NCBI RefSeq assembly: GCF_001280595.1
Contig: NZ_LITU01000051.1
Coordinates: 21,606-85,605, forward strand
DNA length: 64,000 nt
Direction: 5' to 3'
Source of the DNA: Paenibacillus xylanivorans
Lineage (GTDB): Bacteria; Bacillota; Bacilli; Paenibacillales; Paenibacillaceae
In this document: in pieces, positions 8,819 to 17,842 of the stretch
How the letters are laid out: every line of letters starts with the position of its first letter
Position numbering within the stretch: position 1 is the stretch's first letter
Translations under genes and position numbers: made by a program
The notes under the pieces: generated by a model
Seen by the model: the letters and a program-made list of their open reading frames with translations, nothing else
Database searches by the model: none
Told to the model about the DNA's origin: nothing

Positions 8819-9829
8819 TTATTCGGAGGGCACAGAGGCCGACGCGCGAATACGCAGCTCAGATGGCATAATGACGGTCTGTGGTTGCTCAGGAGCCTTG
8901 CCTTCAATTCGATCGATCAGCATTTGCATGCCGATGGCACCGAAATCATAGGCAGGCTGTGCAGCAACGGTGAGAAAGGGATCAAAAGCGGAAGCCAGAT
9001 CCAGATCATCAAAACAGACGACCGAGATGTCCTCAGGCACTCGCACCCCCCGTTTACGCAAAAGTCGAATGACCCCGATGGCAAGCATATTGTTTGCTGC
9101 AAAAATGGCTGTAGGTTTGAGCTGATGTGCTAGCAACCTGTCGATACCCTTTTCATCGCTGAAATCCCGATAGCCTGTTCGAAGAATTAAACCTGAATCA
9201 AAAGGAAGCTCGGCTTCCCTCAGTCCCTCCATGTATCCTTCTTCTCGCAGCCGCGCAGTCGAAACTTCGGAAGAACCATTGACCAGAGCGATGTGGCGAT
9301 GCCCAAGATTCGTCAGATATCGAATCAATTGCAGTGCACCTTCCCGGCTGTCCCCGGCGATTACGTCAGACGTGATTCCCGGGACAGTGCGGTCCAAAAT
9401 GACAAACGGAATGTTACGTTCCTGCAGCTGCTTCAAGTGATTCAGCGAACGGTCTCCAGCAGGTGCAAACAACACACCATCGACGCGGGTAGACAGAATG
9501 GTTTCCACATAATTTTTCTCCTTTCCGTAATCCTCATCGCTGTTACTGAACAAGAGGCGATAACCGCGCTGATTGGCTGCGTCCTCAGCTCCCCGGGCCA
9601 ACGTTGTGTAGAAGGGATTAGTAATATCCGTAATCAGTAGTGACAGCATCTGGGTCCGTTGCAGTACCAGACTGCGTGCATTGGAGTTAGGGATGTAGCC
9701 GAGTTCTTCAATGACCTGTTGTACACGCTCTCGTGTTGCCGGACTGATACGACCTGTTTGATTAATGACTTTGGAGACGGTCATGGCGGAGACGTTGGCT
9801 TTTTTTGCAATATCATAAATGGTGATCAA
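8819..9829 (-). CDS. LacI-family repressor, probably of the fuc operon
   Basis: 336 residues, full length for the family. The N-terminal helix-turn-helix is TIYDIAKKANVSAMTVSKVI and the hinge is NARSLVLQRTQ; the effector domain contains AIFAANNMLAIGVIRLLRKRGVRVPEDISVV. The start codon is TTG (9827-9829, minus strand) because the conserved ITIYDIAKKA begins there and no ATG fits. It is transcribed away from fucI, and the shared 407-base intergenic region holds a perfect-arm palindrome with a central CG, as LacI-type operators have. Likely ligand is an L-fucose pathway metabolite, inferred from position only. Confidence 0.93.
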   Translation of the reverse strand: MITIYDIAKKANVSAMTVSKVINQTGRISPATRERVQQVIEELGYIPNSNARSLVLQRTQMLSLLITDITNPFYTTLARGAEDAANQRGYRLLFSNSDEDYGKEKNYVETILSTRVDGVLFAPAGDRSLNHLKQLQERNIPFVILDRTVPGITSDVIAGDSREGALQLIRYLTNLGHRHIALVNGSSEVSTARLREEGYMEGLREAELPFDSGLILRTGYRDFSDEKGIDRLLAHQLKPTAIFAANNMLAIGVIRLLRKRGVRVPEDISVVCFDDLDLASAFDPFLTVAAQPAYDFGAIGMQMLIDRIEGKAPEQPQTVIMPSELRIRASASVPSE

Positions 9830-9909
9830 TGGAATCTAACCTTTCCGCAACATAGTCTTTCCATTCTATAGGATAATGCCGATTGACAGCAACATAGGCT
9901 CATGCTATG

Positions 9910-9931
9910 TTAGGGTTACCGATAACCCTAA
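9910..9931. promoter_or_regulatory. candidate LacI-family operator
   Basis: Palindrome with 8-base arms, TAGGGTTA (9911-9918) and TAACCCTA (9923-9930), around a CCGA centre; a flanking T/A pair extends it by one. The central CG and symmetry are typical of LacI-family operators. It lies 80 bases upstream of the lacI-type start and about 300 bases before fucI, so autoregulation is likely. Confidence 0.7.
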
Positions 9932-10055
9932 TGAATAAAAAATGATTTTTTTTGGTCTAACCGCTCTTCATTTTTGCTCACTTCGCTTCCTTCATACTTA
10001 ATCACAGGACAGCATAACGGAGTCAATAAATAGAGCGGTTTATTCAATTGAGTAT

Positions 10056-10070
10056 TTGTAAACGCATTCA
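10056..10070 (+). promoter_or_regulatory. CcpA cre site upstream of fucI
   Basis: TTGTAAACGCATTCA matches every position of the degenerate cre consensus (WTGNAANCGNWNNCW). It is 167 bases before fucI, so carbon catabolite repression of the fucose operon is likely. Confidence 0.65.
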
Positions 10071-10121
10071 TAACAAGAAAATGGATTGGCTACCCGCTTG
10101 CAATGGTAGTGTGTTACCTCG

Positions 10122-10134
10122 GGTATCGGTGAAC
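10122..10134 (+). promoter_or_regulatory. second, weaker LacI-type operator candidate
   Basis: GGTATCGGTGAAC shares 10 of 13 positions with one strand of the palindrome at 9911-9930 (GTTATCGGTAACC). It lies nearer fucI and could allow two-site repression with looping. The match is partial. Confidence 0.35.
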
Positions 10135-10236
10135 AGAGGGAATAGAATTCCTAATTTGCCCCATCAAATTGCACACGGATAAGTCACAAGTCATTCGTAC
10201 CTATTCTATGAAACCATTGAAGGAGGACGTTTTAGT

Positions 10237-12027
10237 ATGACACATCAGGATTACCGTTATAAACAGGCATTTCCCAAGATTGGTATTCGTCCCACAATTG
10301 ACGGAAGACGCAAGGGTGTGCGCGAATCATTGGAAGAGCAAACCATGCGTATGGCGACGTCCGTTGCCGAGCTGCTCGCGTCAGAGCTTCGTTATCCCGA
10401 TGGATCGCCGGTAGAATGCGTCGTTGCCGAGTCCTGTATTGGCGGTGTGAACGAGGCTGCCGCTGCCGCAGAACTATTCAGTCGTTCCAACGTGGGCGTG
10501 ACCATTACCGTTACACCTTGCTGGTGTTATGGAACAGAAACGATGGATATGTCACCCTCCATTCCTACGGCCATTTGGGGCTTTAACGGGACTGAACGTC
10601 CGGGCGCAGTATATCTGGCAGCGGTACTTTCTGCACATGCACAGAAGGGGATTCCGGCTTTTGGAATCTATGGAGAGGATGTTCAGGATGGAGGAGATAC
10701 GACGATTCCTGATGACGTTCGTGAAAAATTGCTTCGGTTCAGCCGTGCGGGTCTTGCCGCTGCAACCTTGAAGGGACGTGCTTATCTGTCCATCGGCTCG
10801 GTATCCATGGGCATTGCCGGCTCCATCGTGAACGATTCTTTTTTCCAAGAATATCTGGGCATGCGCAACGAATATGTGGATATGAGTGAACTGACTCGTC
10901 GTATAGAAGAGGAAATTTACGATCCTGAGGAGTATAAGCTGGCACTGGCCTGGGTGAAGGAGAACTGTAGTGAAGGACAGGATAACAATCCTGCCCATCT
11001 GCAGACAGATCGCAAACGTAAAGAGTATGAATGGGAAACGGTTGTAAAAATGACCCAGATCGTACGTGACCTGATGGCAGGCAATCCGAAGCTGGCGGAG
11101 CTGGGATTCACTGAGGAATCCATGGGTCACCACGCGATTGTCTCCGGGTTTCAGGGACAACGACAGTGGACGGATCATTCACCCAACGGAGATTTTCTGG
11201 AATCCATCCTGAATTCTTCCTTTGACTGGAATGGCAAACGCTCACCTTATCTGGTGGCAACAGAGAACGATAGCCTGAATGGCGTGTCGATGTTATTTGG
11301 TTCCCTGCTTACACATACCGCGCAGATCTTTGCAGATGTACGTACCTATTGGAGCACGGATTCGGTAAAACGCGTGACAGGGCATCAGCTGGAAGGAAAC
11401 GCAAAGGACGGCATTCTGCATCTGATCAACTCCGGTTCTGCAGCATTGGATGGTACAGGGCAACAATCAAAAGAAGGTAAGCCTGTGCTCAAGCCTTTCT
11501 GGGAAATTACAGATGAAGAAGTTCAGGACTGCCTGAAAGCGACCTCATGGCGGCCAGCATCCGTGGAATATTTCCGTGGCGGCGGTTATTCGGCTGATTT
11601 CCTGACTAAAGGCGGCATGCCTGTTACAATGACGCGTCTGAATCTGGTAAAAGGACTTGGTCCGGTGCTGCAATTGGCTCAAGGTTACACCGTTGATCTG
11701 CCTGATGATGTGCATGATACGCTGGATCAGCGGACAGATCCGACTTGGCCATCTACCTGGTTTGCACCTGTTCTGACGGGATCAGGGGCCTTCACCTCGG
11801 TATATGAAGTGATGAATCAGTGGGGCGCGAACCATGGCTCCATCTCTTATGGACATATCGGAGCGGATTTGCTGACACTGGCCTCCATGCTTCGCATCCC
11901 GGTGAGTATGCATAATGTACCGGAATCCGAGATTTTCCGTCCGCGTGCCTGGGGACTGTTTGGCACAAGTGAACCGGAAAGTGCCGATTATCGGGCTTGC
12001 AGCGTCTTTGGACCTTTGTATCGTTAA
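10237..12027 (+). CDS. fucI: L-fucose isomerase
   Basis: 596 residues, close to the 591 of E. coli FucI. It converts L-fucose to L-fuculose in the cytoplasm with a divalent metal. Recognised by the collinear motifs [20 protein letters not shown] at the N-terminus, [24 protein letters not shown], and the C-terminal [25 protein letters not shown]. The ribosome site AGGAGG (10221-10226) is 10 bases before the ATG. It is first in a three-gene operon with a sugar kinase and a class II aldolase, the complete route from fucose to dihydroxyacetone phosphate and lactaldehyde. Preceded by a cre site and operator candidates. Confidence 0.96.
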   Translation: MTHQDYRYKQAFPKIGIRPTIDGRRKGVRESLEEQTMRMATSVAELLASELRYPDGSPVECVVAESCIGGVNEAAAAAELFSRSNVGVTITVTPCWCYGTETMDMSPSIPTAIWGFNGTERPGAVYLAAVLSAHAQKGIPAFGIYGEDVQDGGDTTIPDDVREKLLRFSRAGLAAATLKGRAYLSIGSVSMGIAGSIVNDSFFQEYLGMRNEYVDMSELTRRIEEEIYDPEEYKLALAWVKENCSEGQDNNPAHLQTDRKRKEYEWETVVKMTQIVRDLMAGNPKLAELGFTEESMGHHAIVSGFQGQRQWTDHSPNGDFLESILNSSFDWNGKRSPYLVATENDSLNGVSMLFGSLLTHTAQIFADVRTYWSTDSVKRVTGHQLEGNAKDGILHLINSGSAALDGTGQQSKEGKPVLKPFWEITDEEVQDCLKATSWRPASVEYFRGGGYSADFLTKGGMPVTMTRLNLVKGLGPVLQLAQGYTVDLPDDVHDTLDQRTDPTWPSTWFAPVLTGSGAFTSVYEVMNQWGANHGSISYGHIGADLLTLASMLRIPVSMHNVPESEIFRPRAWGLFGTSEPESADYRACSVFGPLYR

Positions 12028-12068
12028 CATCCAAACGGCTTGTCGCTGAAGCGAAGGAGGCATGAGAG

Positions 12069-13571
12069 ATGCGAATTCAGGCAACACATGTGCTTGCAGC
12101 CGATTACGGCGCCGGAAGCGGTCGGGTGGTCCGGGGGACTTTTAACGGGAGTAAGCTCTCGTTACAGGAAATGCATCGATTCAGCAATGAACCTGTGCAG
12201 CTGGGGGATGAATTGTATTGGGATTTCCTGCGACTTTTCCACGAATTAAAACAAGGTATTGTGAAGGGCATGCAAGGCATCTCGCATCCGGTCCGTTCCA
12301 TTGCTGTGGATACGTGGGGAGTCGACTATGGATTGGTGGATGGGGCGGGAAGATTGTGCTTCAATCCACGTCATTACCGGGAATCACGTAATGCGAAGTG
12401 GATGGAAGAAGTAGTGCACATGGTGAATGAAGAAGAGCTGTATTCCATGTCTGGCGTCCTGCCACAACAGATCAATACCGTATTTCAACTGCTTGGAAGT
12501 GTGCGCGAGCACTCCGAGACTCTTCGACCGGATGTGCGAATGTTGTTAATGCCGGATTTGTTTAACTATTATCTATCAGGTCAGCAGGCCTGTGAGTACA
12601 CGATTGCGAGTACAAGCGGACTGTTGCATGCCGGGGAGGCCCGTTGGAATGAACAGTTGATTGGCCGTCTGGGTATCCCGGAGACCCTATTCCCACCTCT
12701 CGTTCAGCCAGGCACGGTGCTTGGACAGTTAACAGATGACTTGTGTGCGGAGTTGCGGAGTGGACCGATGCAAGTGATATCTGTAGGTTCACATGATACA
12801 TCCTCCGCACTGGCAGCTATTCCTGCGACAGATTCGGAATTTGCCTTTATAAGCTGTGGTACCTGGTCACTCATGGGCGTAGAACGTGATACCCCTGTAT
12901 TGGATGATCGTAGCCGCCAATTGGGATTCACCAATGAAGGTACGGTAAATGGCAAAGTGCGAACCTTGAAGAATCGCTCAGGCCTGTGGCTATTGCAGGA
13001 GTGCAAACGACAGTGGGAACGGGAAAATCAATGTTTTACCCATGAGGAACTCGTTCAGCTCGCTGCATCGGCAACCGCTCATCAATGTTATGTATCACCT
13101 GGAGATGGAGTGTATTTGGCACCGGGTGACATGCCTGAGCGAATCCGGCAACAGTGCAGTTCCAGCGGGCAAACAACACCGGAAACGACCGGAGCCATTG
13201 TGCGCTGTATTCTCGAAAGTTTGGCGCTGGAGTTCAGACAGACTCTGGATGAACTGGAGCTAATTACAGGCACGCGTCCACGGTTGATTCATATGGTCGG
13301 TGGCGGCGTGCATAATCACTTATTGTGCCAATTTACGGCAAATGCAGCAGGTGTTCCGGTGATAGCGGGCCCTGCAGAGGCAACCTCAGCCGGCAATTGC
13401 ATGCTGCAATTCCTGGCCCATGGAGAAGTGAGCAGCTTGTCCGAGGTGCGGGAGGTTATGGCATCTTCTTTTTCCCCTGAAACCTATGAGCCGGAAGGCA
13501 CCGCAAGGTGGCAGGAGGCTTACGAAAGCTATCAAAACCTGAATCAAACATTGGCGAACAGATCCAATTAG
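12069..13571 (+). CDS. FGGY-family sugar kinase, probable L-fuculokinase (rhamnulokinase-like)
   Basis: 500 residues. The N-terminal phosphate-binding segment AADYGAGSGRVVRGTF and SIAVDTWGVDYGLVD are characteristic of the RhaB-type branch of FGGY kinases; SVGSHDTSSALAAIP and SCGTWSLMGVE follow, with the C-terminal adenosine-binding HMVGGGVHNHLLCQFTANA. By sequence it looks more like rhamnulokinase than classic FucK, but between fucI and a fuculose-phosphate-type aldolase its likely substrate is L-fuculose. RhaB-like kinases doing this job are plausible; substrate would need an assay. It starts 41 bases after fucI with ribosome site GAAGGAGG. Confidence 0.9.
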   Translation: MRIQATHVLAADYGAGSGRVVRGTFNGSKLSLQEMHRFSNEPVQLGDELYWDFLRLFHELKQGIVKGMQGISHPVRSIAVDTWGVDYGLVDGAGRLCFNPRHYRESRNAKWMEEVVHMVNEEELYSMSGVLPQQINTVFQLLGSVREHSETLRPDVRMLLMPDLFNYYLSGQQACEYTIASTSGLLHAGEARWNEQLIGRLGIPETLFPPLVQPGTVLGQLTDDLCAELRSGPMQVISVGSHDTSSALAAIPATDSEFAFISCGTWSLMGVERDTPVLDDRSRQLGFTNEGTVNGKVRTLKNRSGLWLLQECKRQWERENQCFTHEELVQLAASATAHQCYVSPGDGVYLAPGDMPERIRQQCSSSGQTTPETTGAIVRCILESLALEFRQTLDELELITGTRPRLIHMVGGGVHNHLLCQFTANAAGVPVIAGPAEATSAGNCMLQFLAHGEVSSLSEVREVMASSFSPETYEPEGTARWQEAYESYQNLNQTLANRSN

Positions 13572-13683
13572 ATGGCATTTTGCATTAATTCAATTGCAAC
13601 TTCCAACCAGCTTTGTGCCCTGGGCAAAAATATGGATTCTGCAAACTGCTGAAATAGAAAAAGTCAAAGGAGTGGAGAAAATC

Positions 13684-14346
13684 ATGTCTGAACAACATAT
13701 AAGGGAAGAACTGACCAAATATGCCCGCAGAGCAGTTGCTCAGGGATTGGTGGTAGGACCAGGTGGGAATCTGAGCGCACGCTCCGAGGGCACGATGCTG
13801 CTTTCGCCGAGTGGTTATGCACTAGAGGATCTGGAGCCCGACGAATGGATTGCAATTGATATTGCGACAGGAGAGACACGTGCCGGATCGACACGTCCTT
13901 CTTCCGAAGTATTAATGCATCTGTACAGTTATCGTGTGAATCCTGATATTCAGGCCATTGTGCATACACATCCGGCTTACACTATCGCCCTAAGTCTCGT
14001 TTTCGATGAATTGCCTCATCTGTTCCCTGATCAGTCGGCCCTAGTGGGCGATATTGGCTTTGTCCCTTATGTTCTGCCCACGACCAAACTTCTTGCCGAT
14101 GCAGTAGCTGCCAAGGTTGAAGAGCATACGGCGCTCATTCTGGTCAATCATGGATTGGTTACCACAGGTAAAAACCTGCGCGAAGCCTACTACCGTACCC
14201 AGGTAGTGGAGGAAAGTGCCAAGGTGTATATGATCGCCAAGGCAGCAGGGGAGCCCAAAGTGCTTACTGCAGAAGAATACAAGGAGATCCAGTCTCTTGA
14301 AAGTGAAGCCTATCGCGTGCAGCTGCTGCAACAACTCAAGTCGTAA
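13684..14346 (+). CDS. fucA: class II aldolase, L-fuculose-1-phosphate aldolase
   Basis: 220 residues. Zinc ligands and catalytic acid align with E. coli FucA: E75 (RPSSEVLMHL), H94 and H96 (VHTHPAY), H156 (LVNHGLV). It cleaves L-fuculose 1-phosphate to dihydroxyacetone phosphate and L-lactaldehyde. The start ATG 13684 has AAAGGAG 11 bases upstream; an in-frame upstream extension to 13594 has no ribosome site and does not match the family. Third gene of the operon, 112 bases after the kinase. The wider family also contains rhamnulose-phosphate and ribulose-phosphate aldolases; fucI in the same operon decides the name. Confidence 0.9.
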   Translation: MSEQHIREELTKYARRAVAQGLVVGPGGNLSARSEGTMLLSPSGYALEDLEPDEWIAIDIATGETRAGSTRPSSEVLMHLYSYRVNPDIQAIVHTHPAYTIALSLVFDELPHLFPDQSALVGDIGFVPYVLPTTKLLADAVAAKVEEHTALILVNHGLVTTGKNLREAYYRTQVVEESAKVYMIAKAAGEPKVLTAEEYKEIQSLESEAYRVQLLQQLKS

Positions 14347-14391
14347 ATTATTATTATAAGCACAAAGAACCACAACTTTTTTCGACAAGTA

Positions 14392-14419
14392 TTGCATATC
14401 CCGAAATACCGAGTATAAT
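14392..14419 (+). promoter_or_regulatory. probable sigma-A promoter
   Basis: TTGCAT (14392-14397) and TATAAT (14414-14419) are separated by 16 bases, 37 bases before the start of the small downstream gene. Confidence 0.55.
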
Positions 14420-14455
14420 ACTGGGTAAATAGATGCAAAGGGGATGCAATAAACG

Positions 14456-14806
14456 ATGAAAACACACGCTGAATTGAACTCACTTCTTGTTGACGATTAT
14501 CTGGATCTCCTGAACATAGCGAAACAGCTGGGTGATGAGGAGTGGAAACAGGCCATTCTGCAAGCACTGAAAGAAGAAGTGGATGCTAATCATCATCTGG
14601 ATTCAACCGAGGTCAGACAGGATCTTTGGAGTCAATTTGAAGGTATTAACGAACAAATGCATGATCTGTTAATGCAACTGAAACATGCCGATGGTCCCGA
14701 AGAGAAAGAACAGATTATTGAAGCAATCTGGGGACTGAAAGTGGACCGCAATGCCATTACTCGTAAACTTGAAACCATGAGCCGTGCCAGCGCTGGACAT
14801 CAATAA
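14456..14806 (+). CDS. small conserved-looking hypothetical protein
   Basis: 116 residues, no family recognised. Strongly acidic and apparently all-helical, with heptad-like hydrophobics through YLDLLNIAKQLGDEEWKQAILQALKEEV and a second helix pair in the C-terminal half (DLLMQLKHADGPEEKEQIIEA is part of it). No signal peptide or membrane segment. It has its own promoter candidate, a ribosome site (AAAGGGG) and a following terminator, so it is a monocistronic unit and likely a real gene. It sits between the fuc operon and an azoreductase; no functional link is visible. Confidence 0.75.
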   Translation: MKTHAELNSLLVDDYLDLLNIAKQLGDEEWKQAILQALKEEVDANHHLDSTEVRQDLWSQFEGINEQMHDLLMQLKHADGPEEKEQIIEAIWGLKVDRNAITRKLETMSRASAGHQ

Positions 14807-14830
14807 GCTCTATAATTTATTATAAAAAAT

Positions 14831-14882
14831 AAAACCCGCCTGCTGACCTATGAAATCTGTTCTGGGTCGGCAAGCGGGTTTT
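14831..14882. terminator. rho-independent terminator
   Basis: AAAACCCGC (14831-14839) pairs with GCGGGTTTT (14874-14882), with more pairing inside (TGCTGACC region with GGGTCGGCA). Lies between converging genes and can serve both. Confidence 0.85.
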
Positions 14883-14913
14883 GTGTTTGTTGCTGTATTT
14901 GTTTATTTAAGGC

Positions 14914-15540
14914 TTAAAACTGTTTGGCGAGCGTACGTGCCTCTTCTATGGCTTGCTGTTTGATCTCATCTGCGCGTTCCTTGTACTGGTTATGTCCTTC
15001 CACAAATATACCTTCAAGCTTCGGAACACCCAGGAAAGACATAATGATGCTCAAATATCGATGGCCGGATTCCATTTGGGCCGGAGGTCCTTCAGAATAA
15101 ATGCCGCCACGGGCCTGAATGTGCAATGCCTTTTTGTTGGAAAGTAATCCGACCGGGCCTTGTTCCGTATACCGGAACGTTTTGCCAGCCACGCAGATGG
15201 AGTCGATATAAGCTTTCATAATTGGAGGAAAAGAGAAGTTCCACATCGGTGTCACAAAAACATATTTGTCAGCTGAGGCGAATTGATCGGATAATTCATT
15301 CAAACGTTGTACCTTGGCCTGTTCTTCAGAAGTCAATTCGCTGCCGGATTGAAGTTTACCCCAACCACTGAACACATCTGCATCAATATGAGGAATATCT
15401 GAGCGATACAAATCCAGATGGATGACCTCATCCGAGGGATGGCTTTCACGATATGCATCAACAAATGCTTTGCCTGCAGCCATACTGAAGGAGGTTTCAT
15501 GATCATGAGGATGGGCAGTAATATACAATAATGTAGACAT
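14914..15540 (-). CDS. azoR: FMN-dependent NADH:quinone oxidoreductase / azoreductase
   Basis: 208 residues of the flavodoxin-like AcpD/AzoR family. N-terminal phosphate-binding segment [21 protein letters not shown], and the FMN-site segments [19 protein letters not shown] and [13 protein letters not shown]. It reduces quinones and azo bonds with NADH and protects against electrophilic quinone stress. The start ATG (15538-15540) has AGAGGAAG upstream; the longer frame to 15573 does not fit the family. Single gene facing the fuc side. Confidence 0.92.
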   Translation of the reverse strand: MSTLLYITAHPHDHETSFSMAAGKAFVDAYRESHPSDEVIHLDLYRSDIPHIDADVFSGWGKLQSGSELTSEEQAKVQRLNELSDQFASADKYVFVTPMWNFSFPPIMKAYIDSICVAGKTFRYTEQGPVGLLSNKKALHIQARGGIYSEGPPAQMESGHRYLSIIMSFLGVPKLEGIFVEGHNQYKERADEIKQQAIEEARTLAKQF

Positions 15541-15719
15541 GCGGTTCTTCCTCTCTATGATGTTTTTTGCCAAAAAGGGCCCACATTAGTAAGCGACCGA
15601 TGTAGTATGCATCCTTTTTAACGTTTTATACCTGGATAGTGACCTGGTACTCAATCATGTATAATACATTGGTGTAAGGTGAATTCGAACGATAATAGGA
15701 ATGAGTGAGATGAGCGCAT

Positions 15720-16664
15720 ATGGGAATGGATCTGGAGAAGCAACGATTAAGCATTGAAGCAGCGAAATTGTATTATCAGTCGGATTACAGCCAGCAGGAT
15801 ATTGCGGTCAGGCTGGGCGTGTCACGTCCAACCGTTTCACGATTACTTCAGTATGCGAAAGATCGCGGTTACGTTCGCATTGAAATCATGGACCCGCTGG
15901 AGGATATCGATATTATTGCCGGGGAACTCAAGGCCAAGTATAATCTGGATACTGCGCTTGTATGTTTTGCCCCGTTGAAGAGTGATGAAGAAATTTTGAA
16001 ACATATTAGCAAGAGAGCAGCAGATTACTTACAGGATACGGTGCAGGATGCAGACATTATTGGCGTAACCTGGGGGACAACGATGAACGCCGTAGCCCGT
16101 CAACTTCGTCCCAAGCAGGTTAAAGGAGTGGAAGTTGTTCAACTTAAGGGAGGCGTAAGCCATTCCCATGTGAATACGTATGCGGCAGAAATTGTTCATT
16201 TATTTGCGGAAGCTTTCCATACGGTTCCCCGATATTTGCCATTGCCCGTGATCTTCGACAATATTGAAGTCAAAAAAATGGTAGAAGCAGACCGACATAT
16301 TGGCAGAATTGTGGAGCTTGGCCGACAGGCGAATATTGCCATGTTCACGGTAGGTACCGTGAAGGAAGATGCACTTTTGTTCAGACTGGGTTACTTCAAC
16401 GATGAAGAACAGCAGTTGCTGATGCATTCAGGTGCGGGTGACATTTGTTCACGTTTTTTTGATGCCGAGGGACGGTTGATCAGTGAAGAAATTAACAACA
16501 GAACCGTCGGAATTGATCTGGCCGAGTTGCGAAATAAGGAAAAATCCATCCTTGTGGCAGGGGGAAAGCGCAAAATAGAAGCCATCCATGCTGCACTCAA
16601 AGGTCATTACGCCAACATTTTGGTAACAGACCAATACACTGCTCAAGCTTTGCTCCGATTATAA
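15720..16664 (+). CDS. deoR: SorC-family regulator DeoR of deoxynucleoside catabolism
   Basis: 314 residues, close to B. subtilis DeoR. The N-terminal helix-turn-helix is YSQQDIAVRLGVSRPTVSRLLQ, followed by the large sugar-phosphate-binding domain with GVTWGTTMNAVARQL. B. subtilis DeoR represses dra-nupC-pdp and is released by deoxyribose 5-phosphate. The same gene content follows here (deoC, nupC, deoB, deoD, pdp). The start is uncertain: ATG 15720 or the nearby ATG 15726, neither with a strong ribosome site. A TATAAT -10 lies at 15660-15665. A terminator separates it from deoC, so it is transcribed apart from the operon it controls. Confidence 0.93.
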   Translation: MGMDLEKQRLSIEAAKLYYQSDYSQQDIAVRLGVSRPTVSRLLQYAKDRGYVRIEIMDPLEDIDIIAGELKAKYNLDTALVCFAPLKSDEEILKHISKRAADYLQDTVQDADIIGVTWGTTMNAVARQLRPKQVKGVEVVQLKGGVSHSHVNTYAAEIVHLFAEAFHTVPRYLPLPVIFDNIEVKKMVEADRHIGRIVELGRQANIAMFTVGTVKEDALLFRLGYFNDEEQQLLMHSGAGDICSRFFDAEGRLISEEINNRTVGIDLAELRNKEKSILVAGGKRKIEAIHAALKGHYANILVTDQYTAQALLRL

Positions 16665-16677
16665 TTCAATGGATGAC

Positions 16678-16716
16678 AACATCTGCCACGCAACATGGGC
16701 GGATGTTTTGCTTTCT
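16678..16716 (+). terminator. terminator after deoR
   Basis: AACATCTGCC (16678-16687) pairs with GGCGGATGTT (16698-16707 region) with one G-T pair, followed by TTGCTTTCTT. Confidence 0.7.
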
Positions 16717-16806
16717 TAGGCAGAAGCTATATTGTACGATTTAATCCCGATAAGGGAAGTCTTTTGTTTAATGAAGTTTCCATGGAATGTGTTAAAATTT
16801 CAAGGG

Positions 16807-16842
16807 TGAACAAAAGTTCATATTGATTTTTACATATGTTCA
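16807..16842. promoter_or_regulatory. candidate DeoR operator upstream of deoC
   Basis: Palindrome TGAACAAAAGTTCA (16807-16820) plus a half-site TGTTCA at 16837-16842. The first resembles the described B. subtilis DeoR operator, which also contains a TGAACAAAA core. A possible promoter (TTTACA 16829-16834, TATGGA 16851-16856) overlaps the half-site, so binding would block transcription. Confidence 0.6.
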
Positions 16843-16893
16843 TGTTAGGGTATGGATATAGAAAATAACTAGTTCAGATAAGGGGAGATTCAA

Positions 16894-17568
16894 TTGACTA
16901 CACCACAATTAGCCAAAATGATAGATCATACCTTGCTTCGTGCAGATGCAACACAAAGTGAAATGGCCAAATTGACCGAAGAAGCGAAACAATATCAGTT
17001 TGCTTCTGTATGTGTTAACCCGGGCTGGGTTGCTTATGCTGCTGAACAGCTTCAAGGTACTGGCGTAGATATTTGTACCGTTATCGGTTTCCCTCTGGGA
17101 GCTTCCACTTCCGAGACGAAAGTATTCGAAACCAAAGACGCCATCGCCAAAGGTGCTACCGAGGTGGATATGGTCATCAACATTAGTGCTTTGAAAGACG
17201 GAAAAGATGATGTTGTGGAACAGGATATCCGTGCAGTTGTTGAAGCAGCAGCGGGTAAAGCTTTGGTGAAAGTCATTATTGAAACTTGTCTGTTGACGGA
17301 TGATGAAAAAGTACGTGCATGTCAGGCAGCAGTAAAAGCTGGAACTGATTTTGTCAAAACGTCTACAGGTTTCTCCACGGGTGGAGCAACGCCAGAAGAT
17401 ATCGCTTTGATGCGCCGTACCGTAGGTCCAGATGTTGGTGTTAAAGCTTCTGGCGGCGTGCGTAGCCTGGAAGATATGCAAAAAATGATCGATGCAGGAG
17501 CAACTCGCATTGGCGCAAGTTCCGGTGTGAAAATCATGCAAGGCGAACAATCTTCATCTAATTATTAA
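16894..17568 (+). CDS. deoC: deoxyribose-phosphate aldolase
   Basis: 224 residues. It cleaves 2-deoxy-D-ribose 5-phosphate to glyceraldehyde 3-phosphate and acetaldehyde. The Schiff-base lysine is at about residue 155 ([14 protein letters not shown]) and the second active-site lysine at 184 (VGVKASGG); AKMIDHTLL and [12 protein letters not shown] are family signatures. The start is TTG 16894, 6-7 bases after AAGGGGAG; no ATG fits before the conserved LAKMIDHT. First gene of the deo operon, behind the DeoR operator. A hairpin follows, suggesting differential expression from nupC onward. Confidence 0.96.
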   Translation: MTTPQLAKMIDHTLLRADATQSEMAKLTEEAKQYQFASVCVNPGWVAYAAEQLQGTGVDICTVIGFPLGASTSETKVFETKDAIAKGATEVDMVINISALKDGKDDVVEQDIRAVVEAAAGKALVKVIIETCLLTDDEKVRACQAAVKAGTDFVKTSTGFSTGGATPEDIALMRRTVGPDVGVKASGGVRSLEDMQKMIDAGATRIGASSGVKIMQGEQSSSNY

Positions 17569-17633
17569 TTCGTGAAAAGCTTGCTTCGATTAAATTTCAC
17601 TAGATGAATGCTTGAAAGCTTTATAAGGGTATC

Positions 17634-17675
17634 AGCTTGTTCTTCATATCTCTGAATGGATGTGAAGAACAAGCT
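17634..17675 (+). terminator. hairpin between deoC and nupC (partial terminator or mRNA processing site)
   Basis: Perfect 13-base arms, AGCTTGTTCTTCA (17634-17646) and TGAAGAACAAGCT (17663-17675). The right side is followed by TTAAAG rather than a T-run, so it may stabilise the deoC transcript or attenuate instead of fully terminating. Confidence 0.5.
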
Positions 17676-17737
17676 TTAAAGCTGAGCAAGTTTTTCCATA
17701 TTATAATTTAGAATAGAATCACAAAAGGCCGAATTTA

Positions 17738-17752
17738 TTGTAAGCGCTTCAC
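17738..17752 (+). promoter_or_regulatory. cre-like site upstream of nupC
   Basis: TTGTAAGCGCTTCAC has a perfect left half and core of a CcpA site, but the right half is one base short of the consensus spacing. It lies about 90 bases before nupC, where catabolite repression would be expected. Confidence 0.4.
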
Positions 17753-17842
17753 TCGTTTTCTGAAAGGTTAATTCATCGCATACATGGGAAACCTTTGAGC
17801 TGAATGAACATCCGGCTTGACTACCTTCAAAGGAGAGATAGA

